64,000 nucleotides of DNA from Desulfovibrio sp. (GCA_016208105.1 JACQYS010000029.1:1-64000), one strand, 5' to 3'; shown: positions 51,087 through 63,025, counted from the stretch's first letter. Notes: generated from the letters alone by a model not told the origin. Numbers and translations: made by a program.

Positions 51087-52010
51087 CTAGGCGCCGAAGA
51101 CCTTCTCGAACTTGGGAACCACGTCTTTCTTGCGGCTCATCACGCCGGGCAGCCACACCGAGGTGCCGGTGGGCTTCACGCCGAAGGCCTTCTCGACCAC
51201 GGAGGCGTCGTCGGAGACGATCAGCATCTCGGTGCCTTCCTTCATGATGTCGGTGAGAAGCAGGAACACGGAGTGCAGCTTCTTCTCGGCCTTCACCTTG
51301 GCGATGTCCGCCTGCAGGTCGGCTTTGTACTTGTCCAGGATGGCCAGGTCCACCACTTCCAGCTGGCCGATGCCAACGTTGGTGCCGGACATGCTGAAGT
51401 CCTTGTAGTCACGGAAGACCAGGTCGCGGATGGGGGTGCCGTCCACAGCGGACTTCACCTTGAACATCTCCATGCCCAGGGCCATCATGTCGGACACGCC
51501 AGCGATCTTGGCCAGCTTCTCACAGGCCTTCTTGTCGGCAGGGGTGCAGGTGGGGGACTTGAACATGACGGTATCGGACAGGATGGCGCACAGCATGATG
51601 CCGGCCATGTTCTTAGGGATCTCGATGCCGTAGAAATCGTACATGCTGGCGATGACGGTGCAGGTGCAGCCGGCGGGCCAAACCCACATCTCCAGCGGGG
51701 AGGAGGTGGTCACGTCGCCCAGCTTGTGGTGGTCGATGACGCCCAGGATCTCGCCCTTGCCGAGGTTGTCCAGGCTCTGGGCCAGATCGGAGTGGTCCAC
51801 CAGGATGATCTGCTTGCCTTCGGCGTCGGTGATAATCTCAGGGGCCTTCACGCCGAACTTGCCGAGAACGAAATCGGTCTCAGGGGTGGTTTTGCCCTGA
51901 GCGGCGGCCACGGCCTTGGTGCCGCGCTTGGTCATCAGGTCGGCCACGGCAATGGCCGAGGCGATGGAGTCGGTATCCGGGTTTTTGTGTCCAACGACAT
52001 ATGCTGCCAT
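51087..52010 (-). CDS. ppaC: manganese-dependent inorganic pyrophosphatase
   Basis: The 307-residue family II pyrophosphatase of the DHH superfamily hydrolyses PPi to phosphate. Visible metal ligands are His8, Asp12 and Asp14 in VGHKNPDTDSI, Asp72 in ILVDHSD, and DHH at 93-95 (VIDHHKLGD); the C-terminal DHHA2 domain ends SVWLPGVMSRKKDVVP. No CBS insert is present, so it is the simple form. Sulfate reducers need strong pyrophosphatase activity to pull sulfate activation, and family II enzymes serve this in many of them. The gene is monocistronic. Confidence 0.96.
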   Translation of the reverse strand: MAAYVVGHKNPDTDSIASAIAVADLMTKRGTKAVAAAQGKTTPETDFVLGKFGVKAPEIITDAEGKQIILVDHSDLAQSLDNLGKGEILGVIDHHKLGDVTTSSPLEMWVWPAGCTCTVIASMYDFYGIEIPKNMAGIMLCAILSDTVMFKSPTCTPADKKACEKLAKIAGVSDMMALGMEMFKVKSAVDGTPIRDLVFRDYKDFSMSGTNVGIGQLEVVDLAILDKYKADLQADIAKVKAEKKLHSVFLLLTDIMKEGTEMLIVSDDASVVEKAFGVKPTGTSVWLPGVMSRKKDVVPKFEKVFGA

Positions 52011-52109
52011 GTTCGAATCCCTCCTGAGGTGGTGTGCAAAGTTAACTTGTGGAAAATATCACAAAGATCATCTGTTGCCAAGACCCTCGTCCAAGATTGA
52101 ACGCACGGA

Positions 52110-52804
52110 CTACAAAAACATGCGGCTGGCCACAGCCAGGGCCACCCCACCCAGAAGGATGGCGTAGGCAGGACGATGCCTGAGGGAGAGCACGGCTCCA
52201 ACGCTGGCCACAACCCAAAGATGGGGCCATTTGAGCGGAATGCTACCAAGCAAGGGCGCGAGCCTGGGCAGAACAAGGTGCATGATTGCCAAAAGCCCGG
52301 CCAAGGCCATGGTAAAGGCCACGAAATTCAGCGGCAGCATGACCATGATGGCGCGCCTGGTAAGGACTCCCGGGCCAGGCGTATGCTCCGGACGCTTGGC
52401 CCAGAGGAGGAGGCGGTCGAAGGCGTGGTTCTCGTATTGGCGGTGGTAGCGCTCAAGAAAGGTGAAAAGCCTCCCCAGGGGCAGGGCGGCAAGCATTATC
52501 ACCGCCGCAAGGGCGGGCGAGGCAATGCCGAAGAGCCACATGACAGCAAGGCTGGCCAGTGCCGGAGCCAGGGAATGCGGGGGGATGATGGTGCCTGCCG
52601 GGAATATGTCCAGCCAGAGAAGCTCGAAGAAAAGGGTCACGCCCAGGCTCGTTGCCCAGTCCCCGGTGAAGAGCCCCCACACGAAGCCCACGGTCAGCGG
52701 CCTGTCGAGCAAAGGCAGGTTGATCAGGAAACGAAAGCAGGAAAAGAGGGCAAAAAAAAAGCGCAGGCGAGGATGAAAGGTATGTCAGTGGCGTTTAATT
52801 CCAT
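52110..52804 (-). pseudogene. mannose-family PTS IIC subunit, interrupted by a homopolymer frameshift
   Basis: Frame one starts ATG 52804 and reads MELNATDIPFILACAFF, an N-terminal TM helix, until a run of nine T on the reverse strand (52752-52760). The frame then shifts to the one that continues ALFSCFRFLINLPLLDRPLT and GFVWGLFTGDWATSLG to 52110. One extra T would join them (231 residues, about six TM helices), the size of sorbose/mannose-type IIC. Without it the first frame ends after 26 codons and the second would begin at a TTG (52712) lacking TM1. It could be a true lesion, sequencing slip or transcriptional slippage. No IID gene is adjacent. Confidence 0.7.
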
Positions 52805-52912
52805 CAGTGTGTCCGGTTGCGCTCAATCGTTACCTGACGATGCCCGAAAAGAAGGGAAAAGAAAAGTCCGGGACGCAAGAAACCGCCAAGGCACGAGACC
52901 AGGAAGCGGTTT

Positions 52913-53368
52913 TCAAACAATCTCCACGGAATCGCTCGGGATGCACCGGTAATCCAGATCAACGTGTTGTGACTTGAGAAAGCTCAGGCACGCCTCGTCT
53001 TCCTTGCTCAGAGCGATGTGCTGGCAGATCTGCTTCTTGCCAGGCCCATAATGCAGATTGCCCAGGTTCAGACGCGAAAAGCTTAGCCCCGCCTCGAATG
53101 CCCGCCTGGCGTCCGGACAGGAGGCGAACAACACAAGAACGTCCTTTCCCACGATAGTTTTCCCGGACAAATAGTCTTGAATATTCTTCACAGCCACGAA
53201 GGCGATGTCCACCCCGAGGGGGATGGCTATGGACATGATCTGCTGGCGCAGTTCGTCCTCAGCCAATTCATCATTGGCCACGACAATGGACCTGGCGTCG
53301 GTGAAGGGAAGCCACGCCTCGATGATTTGGCCATGAACCAGCCGGTTGTCGATACGAACCCAGAACAC
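52913..53368 (-). CDS. PTS mannose/fructose/sorbose-family IIB subunit
   Basis: The 151-residue cytoplasmic protein has RIDNRLVHGQIIEAW with phospho-acceptor His12, and the IIB fold continues (ARSIVVANDELAEDELRQQI, SRLNLGNLHYGPGKKQ). It accepts phosphate from IIA and would pass it to sugar entering through IIC. Its start lies two bases after the IIA stop, so they are coupled. In Desulfovibrionales such incomplete PTS sets next to rpoN and rapZ are thought to act partly in regulation; this is inference from context. Confidence 0.93.
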   Translation of the reverse strand: MFWVRIDNRLVHGQIIEAWLPFTDARSIVVANDELAEDELRQQIMSIAIPLGVDIAFVAVKNIQDYLSGKTIVGKDVLVLFASCPDARRAFEAGLSFSRLNLGNLHYGPGKKQICQHIALSKEDEACLSFLKSQHVDLDYRCIPSDSVEIV

Positions 53369-53370
53369 TC

Positions 53371-53808
53371 CTATTCCCCGGAAACCTTTTTCCGCAGTAT
53401 CTCCCCAGCCACAACAATACCCTGAACCCCCGCGGTTTTGGCGTCCGCGGAAAGCAGCTCCAGCGCCTTGGTCCGGGTCGAGAGGATTTTTATGAGCATG
53501 GGCAGATTCACGCCGGTCACCACTTCGATACGGTGCTGGCCGATGAGGGAAAGTGAGAGGTTGGTGGGTGTGCCGCCGAACATGTCGGTGAGGATGATGA
53601 CCCCACCGCCCTGGTCGACTTCCTTGATAACCCGGTTCAGCTCTTTCACGGTCTCGGCGGTGTCCACGCCTACGTCCACAGAGACAGTGCCGGTCTTCTC
53701 CTGCGGGCCGATGATCATCTCTGCGGCTTTGAGCAGTTTATCGCCGTAATCCGTGTGGGTCACAATGACCACGCCCACAGGGGGCGGGACAGGAATAGTG
53801 TCGTTCAT
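53371..53808 (-). CDS. PTS mannose-family IIA subunit
   Basis: The 145-residue protein begins with VGVVIVTHTDYGDKLLKAAE, in which His18 is the HPr-phosphorylated residue of the mannose-type IIA fold, and contains GGGVIILTDMFGGTPTNLSL, the family signature, with GVNLPMLIKIL near the end. It is separated from rapZ by ten bases and from IIB by two, in one reverse-strand transcript. Such IIA proteins frequently double as regulators. No sugar-specific enzymes are nearby. Confidence 0.94.
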   Translation of the reverse strand: MNDTIPVPPPVGVVIVTHTDYGDKLLKAAEMIIGPQEKTGTVSVDVGVDTAETVKELNRVIKEVDQGGGVIILTDMFGGTPTNLSLSLIGQHRIEVVTGVNLPMLIKILSTRTKALELLSADAKTAGVQGIVVAGEILRKKVSGE

Positions 53809-53818
53809 CGTTGAAATA

Positions 53819-54703
53819 TCAGCCTTTTTCTATATGACGGTGTTCCAGGGAGACTGTGTATCCCGCCTTTCGCAGCGTGTCAAAGACGGCCTCGGCAGTG
53901 GCCACGGAGCGGTGCCTGCCACCGGTGCACCCGAGCGAGATGGTCAGGCGGTAGCGCCCTTCCTTTGCATACAGGGGAATCAAGTCGGTAAGAAAGCGTT
54001 GAAACTTCGGCATGAACGACTTGCCCTCTTTGGAGCCCAAAACGTAGTCCACTATGCGCTTGTCCTGCCCGGACAACGGTTTGAGGTTCGGGTCAAAATA
54101 AGGGTTCGGGAGAAAACGCAGGTCAAAAAGAAGGTCGGATTCCGTTGGTATGCCGTATTTGAACCCGAAGCTCATGATGTGCACTTTCATTGCCGGGCCT
54201 TGCCCTTCAAGGAACTGCCACTTGTCCTGAAGCTGGCGGCGCAGATCGTGAATCGAGAAGTCCGTGGTGTCCATGACCAGGTCGGCGGCTTCACGAAGCG
54301 GGGTCAGGCGCTTTCGCTCCTCTTCAACAGCCTCTCCCAAGCCATACCCTTCCGACTCGAGAGGGTGCGGCCGCCTGGTGGTCGCGTAGCGGCGCATGAC
54401 TTCCTGGGTGGACGCCTCGATGAAGATCATCTGGGGCAGGTTGCCCAGGGCTTTAAGTTCCTCAAGCGCCGGTTCCCAGCCAGCTTCGAAGTCCAGCTGG
54501 CGCATGTCCATGCCCAGGGCCAACCCCCTGTACCGGGTGGCCGCCTGGGACTCATAGAGATTGACCAGTTTCGCCATGAGGCTGACAGGAAGGCCATCCA
54601 CGCAAAAATAGCCGAGATCCTCGAAAACATTGAGGGCCGTGGACTTTCCTGATCCGGAAAGACCCGTGATGACAACAACGGGCAGTCTGACAGGGTATGG
54701 CAT
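53819..54703 (-). CDS. rapZ: RNase adapter / nucleotide-binding protein RapZ
   Basis: The 294-residue P-loop protein has Walker A GLSGSGKS (14-21), DLGYFCVDGLP, and a C-terminal domain with SFGFKYGIPTESDLLFDLRF and ISLGCTGGRHRSVATAE, the conserved phosphate/metabolite-binding part. In E. coli RapZ guides small RNAs to RNase E and senses glucosamine 6-phosphate; in this lineage the role is inferred only. It follows ptsN, but a rho-independent terminator lies between them, so its dose may be controlled by readthrough. Confidence 0.95.
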   Translation of the reverse strand: MPYPVRLPVVVITGLSGSGKSTALNVFEDLGYFCVDGLPVSLMAKLVNLYESQAATRYRGLALGMDMRQLDFEAGWEPALEELKALGNLPQMIFIEASTQEVMRRYATTRRPHPLESEGYGLGEAVEEERKRLTPLREAADLVMDTTDFSIHDLRRQLQDKWQFLEGQGPAMKVHIMSFGFKYGIPTESDLLFDLRFLPNPYFDPNLKPLSGQDKRIVDYVLGSKEGKSFMPKFQRFLTDLIPLYAKEGRYRLTISLGCTGGRHRSVATAEAVFDTLRKAGYTVSLEHRHIEKG

Positions 54704-54721
54704 GCGGCCGGCTCCTTGGGC

Positions 54722-54760
54722 AAAAAAATCCCCGTTCCGTTGTTAAATCGGAACGGGGAT
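54722..54760 (-). terminator. intra-operon rho-independent terminator between ptsN and rapZ
   Basis: On the reverse strand ATCCCCGTTCCG (54760-54749) pairs perfectly with CGGAACGGGGAT (54739-54728) around a nine-base loop and is followed by seven T. It would end or attenuate rpoN-hpf-ptsN transcripts before rapZ. Confidence 0.88.
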
Positions 54761-54804
54761 GAACGCTAGCACATCATCGAGCGATAATCATTACAGAATA
54801 ATGA

Positions 54805-55257
54805 TCAGGCGTGGCTGGTGAGCACCCGCCAGAGGCTATCGCTGTCCTGGGCATCCAAAAATGAGCCACGAAAGCTCTCATCCGAAAGAAGCCTCGATAT
54901 CTGGGCCAGAATGCGCAAATGCATGCCCGCCACGTGTTCCGGAGCGAGCACCAGGAAGAAAATGCGGCAAGGCTTGTGATCGAGGGATTCGAATTCCACC
55001 CCCGTCCTGCTCCTTCCGGCCACGATGACTATCTCCTTGAGAGAGTCCATCTTGCCGTGAGGAATGGCTACTCCGTCGCCAATGCCGGTGGTCCCCAGGT
55101 TCTCCCGGTCCATAAGGACCCGCAGGGCCTTTTCCGGATCAAGGTCCGGGAAAGACTTCGCAACGGGAGAAACCAATTCGGCCAGGACCTCCGGCTTGTC
55201 GGTAGCCTTGAGGTCATCAAGCACGAAATCCTTGCGCAGATACTCCCCTAACCGCAT
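54805..55257 (-). CDS. ptsN: nitrogen-PTS IIA protein
   Basis: The 150-residue EIIA-Ntr has GTTGIGDGVAIPHGKMDSLK with the phosphorylated His67, and FFLVLAPEHVAGMHLRILAQ, the family core. It regulates by protein contacts rather than sugar transport and is encoded with rpoN and hpf in most proteobacteria. Its ATG overlaps the hpf stop (TGATG), so translation is coupled. A terminator follows before rapZ. Confidence 0.95.
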   Translation of the reverse strand: MRLGEYLRKDFVLDDLKATDKPEVLAELVSPVAKSFPDLDPEKALRVLMDRENLGTTGIGDGVAIPHGKMDSLKEIVIVAGRSRTGVEFESLDHKPCRIFFLVLAPEHVAGMHLRILAQISRLLSDESFRGSFLDAQDSDSLWRVLTSHA

Positions 55258-55796
55258 CAGAGTGTAACTCCAGGGTCAATGAGACCGTAGTCGCCGTTTT
55301 TGCGCTTATAGATAACGTTTACGCGCTCCGTCTCGGAATTCAGAAACACGAGGAACTCATACTTCATGGCCACCAGCTGCTCGGCGGCTTCCTCCACTCC
55401 CATGGGTTTGGGATTGTATTTGTCGGATTCCTCGATGGAGTGGACCTTGCCCTCATCCGTAAAGCTGATGACCCCCATGGTGACGGGTGAAGAAGCGGCC
55501 TTGCGGCGGTCCTTCATTTTCTCGCGCATCTTGCGCACCTGGGCCTCGAGCTTGTCGGTGATCATATCGATGGTGGAATACATGTCGTCGGACCGCTCGT
55601 GGGCGGAGATGTGCATGGCGTCCGCATCGATGATCACATCCGCGATCTGGCGGGTCTTTTCCACCAGAAGGGTGACCACCACCTCGGCATTGTCGGAATT
55701 GGGCATGTATTTGGCCAGCTTCTCGAAACGCTTGCTGGCGTATTCGCGAAGGCCGGGGGACGGTTCGAAATTCTTGAAATGAAAAGCGATGTTCAT
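55257..55796 (-). CDS. hpf: long-form ribosome hibernation promoting factor
   Basis: I start at ATG 55796, which follows GGAGGAAG; an in-frame TTG at 55808 is less likely. The 179-residue protein has the N-terminal HPF/YfiA domain (MNIAFHFKNFEPSPGLREYA, then DVIIDADAMHISAHERSDDM) and a C-terminal dimerisation domain (PKPMGVEEAAEQLVAMKYEF, VIYKRKNGDYGLIDP). The long form lets one protein form 100S ribosome dimers. It lies between rpoN and ptsN, as is common. Confidence 0.95.
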   Translation of the reverse strand: MNIAFHFKNFEPSPGLREYASKRFEKLAKYMPNSDNAEVVVTLLVEKTRQIADVIIDADAMHISAHERSDDMYSTIDMITDKLEAQVRKMREKMKDRRKAASSPVTMGVISFTDEGKVHSIEESDKYNPKPMGVEEAAEQLVAMKYEFLVFLNSETERVNVIYKRKNGDYGLIDPGVTL

Positions 55797-55838
55797 ATCT
55801 TCCTCCAAGGTCTAAGCCACAGGCGAACTGCGGCTGGA

Positions 55839-57278
55839 TTACAAGACGGCTTTGCGTTTGGACGAGGAGTCGATACCCATGGCCATGCGGTATTTGGCCA
55901 CGGTTCGGCGGGCGATGTTCACCTGAAGTTTCTGCTTGAGGATGTCCGCTATCTGCTCGTCGCTTATGGGCTTCTTCTCGTTTTCTCCGGAAATAAGCTG
56001 CTTGATGAGAGCTTTCACCGATTCCGAGCCGACGGACGTGCCGTCGTCCAGTTCCAGCGAGGAGTTGAAGAAGAATTTCAGCTCGAAGATCCCGTGGGGC
56101 GTGGCCACGTATTTGCTCGTGGTAATGCGGCTCACCGTGGACTCATGCATGCTGATGTCGTCGGCCACGTCTTTCAAAATAAGGGGCTTTAGTTTCGTCA
56201 CCCCTTCCCTGAAAAAGGCGTTCTGAAATTTAACAATCGATTCCAGCACCTTAAACAACGTGCGTTGGCGCTGGTACAGGCTCTTCATAAGCCACTGGGC
56301 CGAGCGCATCTTGTCCTGAAGGTATTCCTTGTCCTTTCCCCCGCCCGTTTTGCTGAAATCTTCCATGTAATAGGGAGAGAGCTGGAGCTTGGGCAGGCCG
56401 TCCTCGTTGAGCACTATGACGAAGTCGTCTCCGTACTTGTACACGAACGCGTCCGGGCTGACATACACAGGCTCCGAAGAGCTGAAGTGCGAACCCGGGA
56501 GGGGATCAAGCGTCTGGATGATGTCCAAGTAGTTCTTGATGTCCTCGAAGGTGATCCGAAACTTCTTGGCGAGCGGTTTATAACGCTTCTTTTCGAGATC
56601 TTCCAAATGATCGCGCACGATTTCCAGGAGCACGGGATCGGTGTAGCCGTAGACCTCCAGCTGGACCAGCAGGCACTCCTGGGGCGTACGGGCGGCCACG
56701 CCCACAGGGTCGAACCGCTGCAGCGCATAGAGAACCTTCTCGACATGCTCAGTTTCGGTTCCGGTTTCAGCGGCGATTTCCTCCACCGTGGACTGAAGAT
56801 AGCCCATGGCGTCGAGGTTGCCTACAATGACGTCCGCGATGGCGCGTTCAACATCGGTGAAGGGAGAGAAGTTTATCTGCCAGGCGAGATGCCCCTCGAG
56901 CGATGTCTTTGAAGCGAGCCTGGCTTCGAAAGACATGCCCTCTTCCGGGGCTTCGTATTCGCGGACGGTTGCCTGGCGCGACGTGGACGCGAAATCGCCG
57001 ATGTAGTCGTCCCACTCGGCCGTTTTTTGGAGTTCGCGATGCATGGCCCCTTCGTCCGTGGTGGCATCCGGGGCATGGGAGTCCTCGGTGATGGTCGGTT
57101 CGGGACGTTCCTCATCGACCATGACCTCTTCCAGCAATGGATTCTCCAGGAGTTCCTGCTGAACGGTCTCCATCAGTTCGAGGCGGGAAAGCTGCAAAAG
57201 CTTGATGGCCTGCTGCAGCTGGGGAGTCATCACCAGTTGCTGCGAGAGCTTGAGTTGCTGTCTGAGCTCCAAAGCCAT
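55839..57278 (-). CDS. rpoN: RNA polymerase sigma-54 factor
   Basis: The 479-residue protein has the glutamine-rich activator-interacting region I (MALELRQQLKLSQQLVMTPQ, ending at about 50), an acidic linker (55-120), the core-binding domain (about 125-310), and the DNA-binding domain with the RpoN box ARRTVAKYR near residue 460. Sigma-54 needs AAA+ activators and recognises -24/-12 promoters, in this group for flagella, nitrogen and carbon use. It starts the rpoN-hpf-ptsN run. In related genomes the LPS-transport lptBAC genes lie upstream; here a glycosyltransferase is found instead. Confidence 0.97.
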   Translation of the reverse strand: MALELRQQLKLSQQLVMTPQLQQAIKLLQLSRLELMETVQQELLENPLLEEVMVDEERPEPTITEDSHAPDATTDEGAMHRELQKTAEWDDYIGDFASTSRQATVREYEAPEEGMSFEARLASKTSLEGHLAWQINFSPFTDVERAIADVIVGNLDAMGYLQSTVEEIAAETGTETEHVEKVLYALQRFDPVGVAARTPQECLLVQLEVYGYTDPVLLEIVRDHLEDLEKKRYKPLAKKFRITFEDIKNYLDIIQTLDPLPGSHFSSSEPVYVSPDAFVYKYGDDFVIVLNEDGLPKLQLSPYYMEDFSKTGGGKDKEYLQDKMRSAQWLMKSLYQRQRTLFKVLESIVKFQNAFFREGVTKLKPLILKDVADDISMHESTVSRITTSKYVATPHGIFELKFFFNSSLELDDGTSVGSESVKALIKQLISGENEKKPISDEQIADILKQKLQVNIARRTVAKYRMAMGIDSSSKRKAVL

Positions 57279-57394
57279 TGTGCGTACAGGTCCTCGTGAA
57301 AGTTTGGGCGACTAGCAAGAAAAATGCCGAAGGCGTCTCAAAACGGTGTTTTTATGCATCAAATTCCAAGGTCGCGCAAGCTTTATTACACGGG

Positions 57395-59715
57395 TCAGTA
57401 CAATAGGTGGCCATCTACAGGAGGCTTGCTATAATTGAGGAGGAACCGTCCAAAGGCCAAGGACAAAGGGCGCTTATCCAGTTCGTTCAAGACAATTTGC
57501 CCTTCAGGCCCTCCCTTTCCATTCCATTTTGCGTAATGAATTACTAGCTCATTATTGCCCACACGAGACTGCAACGGGAGGTAGATATTGGTCCATTCCT
57601 GCAGCCAAGGATGAGCACTCATATTCGATATATCTTTGACCATTTCCCCATTGAACTCTATCCAAACTCTTTGATCAGGAAATGGATTGTTCAAAGAAAG
57701 ATCCAACACTATTTGCTGTGACATCTGCGTATAAAAAAGGACACGAGTCTCTGGACCCTCTGCCCACCTCCATGTTCCAACTCCATCTCTCTCTACACCT
57801 TCAATTCCAGCTTCATTCAATCGCAATGAATGCGAAACAAATGACTCCTTGTCTACAGAATTGCAATAGAAATTTAAACCCCTAAGACGTAATGTACCTG
57901 TTGCATTTCCAGTCATTGTAGGAGCGGAATGGTCTGCAATCAATTCAACTCGAACATGAAAATCTTGGAAATTTGAATTCTTTGCGATGATGAGTCTTCG
58001 AGTCTGAGACGGCTCAAGATTATCTAACACACAGCCAACAGTCCAGTCATCGGAGTCAAAACGGTAAAGAATTTTCACTGAGTTCTTACGGTTGGTAGAC
58101 TCAACGTGCATGTCCACAGCGATAAAATTCGGCGAAATGGAATTAGCAGTATTAGAAAAATGATACTCTAAGACGCCAGGTTTTTCTGTTGAATTTGGAA
58201 TAACAGAACAGCCGAAATAAGGGTCAAATGTAATATTAGAAAACCATGAGGCGTTCTTGAGAAGTTCATCAGGTCGAGCACGCAATGCGAGAGAATATGG
58301 AAGGGTCGTGACCACCTGCCTTGGAACACGGTCCAACTCTAGATAATACAACTTTGCAGATCCGAACTGTGTTACAGCTGTAACCCTATCGAAATATCCA
58401 ACAAAATCCCCATCACCACTAGAGAATGCACTGTCGTTGAATCGAAGAAAACAAGCCCGAAGAAGGGGATCACCCAACAGGTCTGGCCAATGCTTCGTTA
58501 ACGCACGTCCAGAAAATTGATTTGAATACCAAGCAGTACAATCTGCATCGTATCCATCCTGGTATACCCACATGGCACGACCATCTAAAACAGATGGGAC
58601 GGCTTTAGCCCACTGCTTATACTGACCACTATGACTAGACTCTTCATAGAACCGTTCGTAACGAACGTAAAAGTTAAATATAAAAAAAAGTCCGCACAAC
58701 GCAATACTAGCACATGCAGCGTACCTATCGCGCAATAAAGTTGACAAGCCATAGGACAAAAGCAACACTGAAACTGGCGTGACTGCGAATAAATGCCATG
58801 CATTAAAGTAACTTCCATAACGCATAGCTCCAAGAATCATTACTGGAGTCATCAGAATAAATAAAAAATATAAAAACTGTACTGAGTTGTCCTGGAGAAC
58901 CCTGCTCGCCCCCAAGACACACAGGACGAATGCAGTAACTAAAAAGACTGGCGCCTTATTATCCCATAATCCTTCGTATAGTTTATAGAATGTTTGAATT
59001 ATAGCGTCAGAAAAAGTCGATGTTGACACCTGGCTTAAAGGCGTATGATAGAATAACAAAGCAGGAATAATAGCAAGCGATGCACCTATGCATAGATTGA
59101 CAATAAACTTTGTGCGATTATTACTCTTACGAATGCATGCAAAAAAAATAAACACGTAATTAGAAAAAGTAAATAAGAAAGTAGAGTAGTGCCAGAGTCC
59201 GAGAAGTGCATTCCATATGACCATTACACGGAAATTTTTATCGGAATAATCCCTCAGGTATTTTACTCCGGCAGCAAGCGTCATGCAACTCAAAAGGAAT
59301 ATGATCGCATAAGGCCTCACTTGCCTGGACATGAGCAGGTGGAGGGGCATACCTGACACAAACGCTGCCGCTAGCAACGCGGCAGCCCCATTCCCAGCTA
59401 TCCGAATCAATTTGTAGATAGCATAGACAGAGATCGTTCCACAGAGTGCCGATGGCAGGCGAAGGGCAAAATCGGATATCCCGAATTGTTGAACTGCTTT
59501 TATGGCCAGATAGAAATATGGTGGATGAAAATCTTCCGTCCGTGCCCGTTGCAGAATGTACTCCACAGGTTTAGAGGCAATAAGCGGTACAAGTATCTCA
59601 TCCCACCACATAGATGGGACTTCAAGTGCATAGAATCGAAGAAAGAAAGAGACGCTAAGAACAAACCATAGCGCGACTCGCGTGAGTAACGAGTCGTGCT
59701 CTTCACCTTTCAAAT

Positions 59716-59728
<13 letters not shown>
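57395..59728 (-). CDS. AT-rich GT39/ArnT-like membrane glycosyltransferase
   Basis: I start at ATG 59728 (777 residues), overlapping the kdsC end by 13 bases. Residues 15-420 contain about ten TM helices; the first loop has MWWDEILVPLIASKPVEYIL and DFHPPYFYLAIKAVQQFG, the acidic-residue and HPP pattern of PMT-like GT-C enzymes. The C-terminal 300 residues are soluble and beta-rich. Codon use is strikingly AT-rich against kdsC and rpoN, indicating recent transfer. It would move a lipid-linked sugar to a periplasmic acceptor, probably lipid A or O-antigen. The order kdsC-GT-rpoN replaces lptC-lptA-lptB seen in relatives. Confidence 0.8.
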
Positions 59729-62012
<2,284 letters not shown>

Positions 62013-62037
62013 TCAAGAAACCCCTGGAGCATTGTTC

Positions 62038-62850
62038 ATGGCCCAAGTTAAGACACTGGTCATTACCGGCTACGGCACGAACTGCGAGACGGAGTCCGCT
62101 CATGCCGCCAATCTGGCCGGTTCCGACCAGACCGACATCGTCTATTTTTCCGATATTACCGCCGGACGGGTCCGCCTGCCCGGGTATAATTTCATTATTT
62201 TCCCCGGCGGATTTCTCGACGGCGACGACCTGGGTGCCGGGCAAGCCGGCGCCATCCGCTGGAAATACGCCAAGTCGGCCAAGGGTGAAACCTTGCTTGG
62301 CCAACTGAAAACTTTTTTTGAAGACGGCGGCATCATCCTAGGCATCTGCAACGGCTTCCAGCTTCTGGTGAAGCTTGGGCTCCTGCCCGCCCTGGACAAG
62401 AAGTACTTCGAGCGCCAGGTCACTCTTTCCAACAACGATTCTGGACGGTTCGAAGACCGCTGGGTCACGGTGCGCGTGAACAAAACGAGCCCCTGCGTGT
62501 TCACCAAGGATATCGACCTGCTCGACCTGCCCGTGCGCCACGGCGAAGGCATGGTCATTCCTTTGGACAACGCCACCCTCTCCCGCATTGTCACCGAGAA
62601 CCTGATCGCGCTGCAATACGCCGATCCGGCCACGGGGCGCCCGACCATGGAGTACCCCGGCAACCCCAACGGATCGCCCATGGCCATCGCCGGACTCACA
62701 GACCCGTCCGGGCGCATCCTGGGGCTTATGCCGCACCCAGAGGCTTTCAACGACCCGACCAACCATCCCGGCTGGACCCGCGGCGAAAAGCCCCGTCTGG
62801 GCATATCCATTCTGGAAAACGGTATTCGTTATCTCAAGGAAAACGCTTAG
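62038..62850 (+). CDS. purQ: phosphoribosylformylglycinamidine synthase, glutaminase subunit-like
   Basis: The start is ATG 62038 (GGAG ten bases upstream); 270 residues. The class I glutamine amidotransferase features are LVITGYGTNCETESAHAANL, FIIFPGGFLDGDDLGAG, the nucleophile Cys104 in GICNGFQLL, and a C-terminal GLMPHPEAFNDPTNHP with His and Glu. It supplies ammonia for the fourth step of purine synthesis with a PurL partner. The length (270) is above that of Bacillus-type PurQ (about 227), nearer the variant found in deltaproteobacteria. It is followed by a hairpin and an intergenic repeat. Confidence 0.9.
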   Translation: MAQVKTLVITGYGTNCETESAHAANLAGSDQTDIVYFSDITAGRVRLPGYNFIIFPGGFLDGDDLGAGQAGAIRWKYAKSAKGETLLGQLKTFFEDGGIILGICNGFQLLVKLGLLPALDKKYFERQVTLSNNDSGRFEDRWVTVRVNKTSPCVFTKDIDLLDLPVRHGEGMVIPLDNATLSRIVTENLIALQYADPATGRPTMEYPGNPNGSPMAIAGLTDPSGRILGLMPHPEAFNDPTNHPGWTRGEKPRLGISILENGIRYLKENA

Positions 62851-62857
62851 AGTATCC

Positions 62858-62882
62858 GGCGGGGAGCCCGGCTCCCCGCCTT
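62858..62882 (+). terminator. GC-rich hairpin after purQ
   Basis: GGCGGGGAGC (62858-62867) pairs perfectly with GCTCCCCGCC (62871-62880) around CCG, followed by only two T, so termination may be partial. Confidence 0.6.
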
Positions 62883-62910
62883 ACCCAAATCTTCGCCCCT
62901 GACGCGAAGC

Positions 62911-62954
62911 CAAAAGGGATTCCAAAGGGACGTGTCCCTTTGGCCGCCGGAGGC
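62911..62954 (-). repeat. dispersed hairpin repeat, copy 3 (opposite orientation)
   Basis: Read on the reverse strand it gives GCCTCCGGCGGCCAAAGGG, ACACGTCCCTTTGGAATCCC and TTTT, differing from the copy at 23148-23190 by about one base. It lies between purQ and tadA. Confidence 0.65.
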
Positions 62955-63025
62955 ATCCCCCGGCCTCCTTTTCGACCTCAATCGGGCGGCGGCAATCCCT
63001 GCGCCCTCTCCCTGCGAGGCCATCA

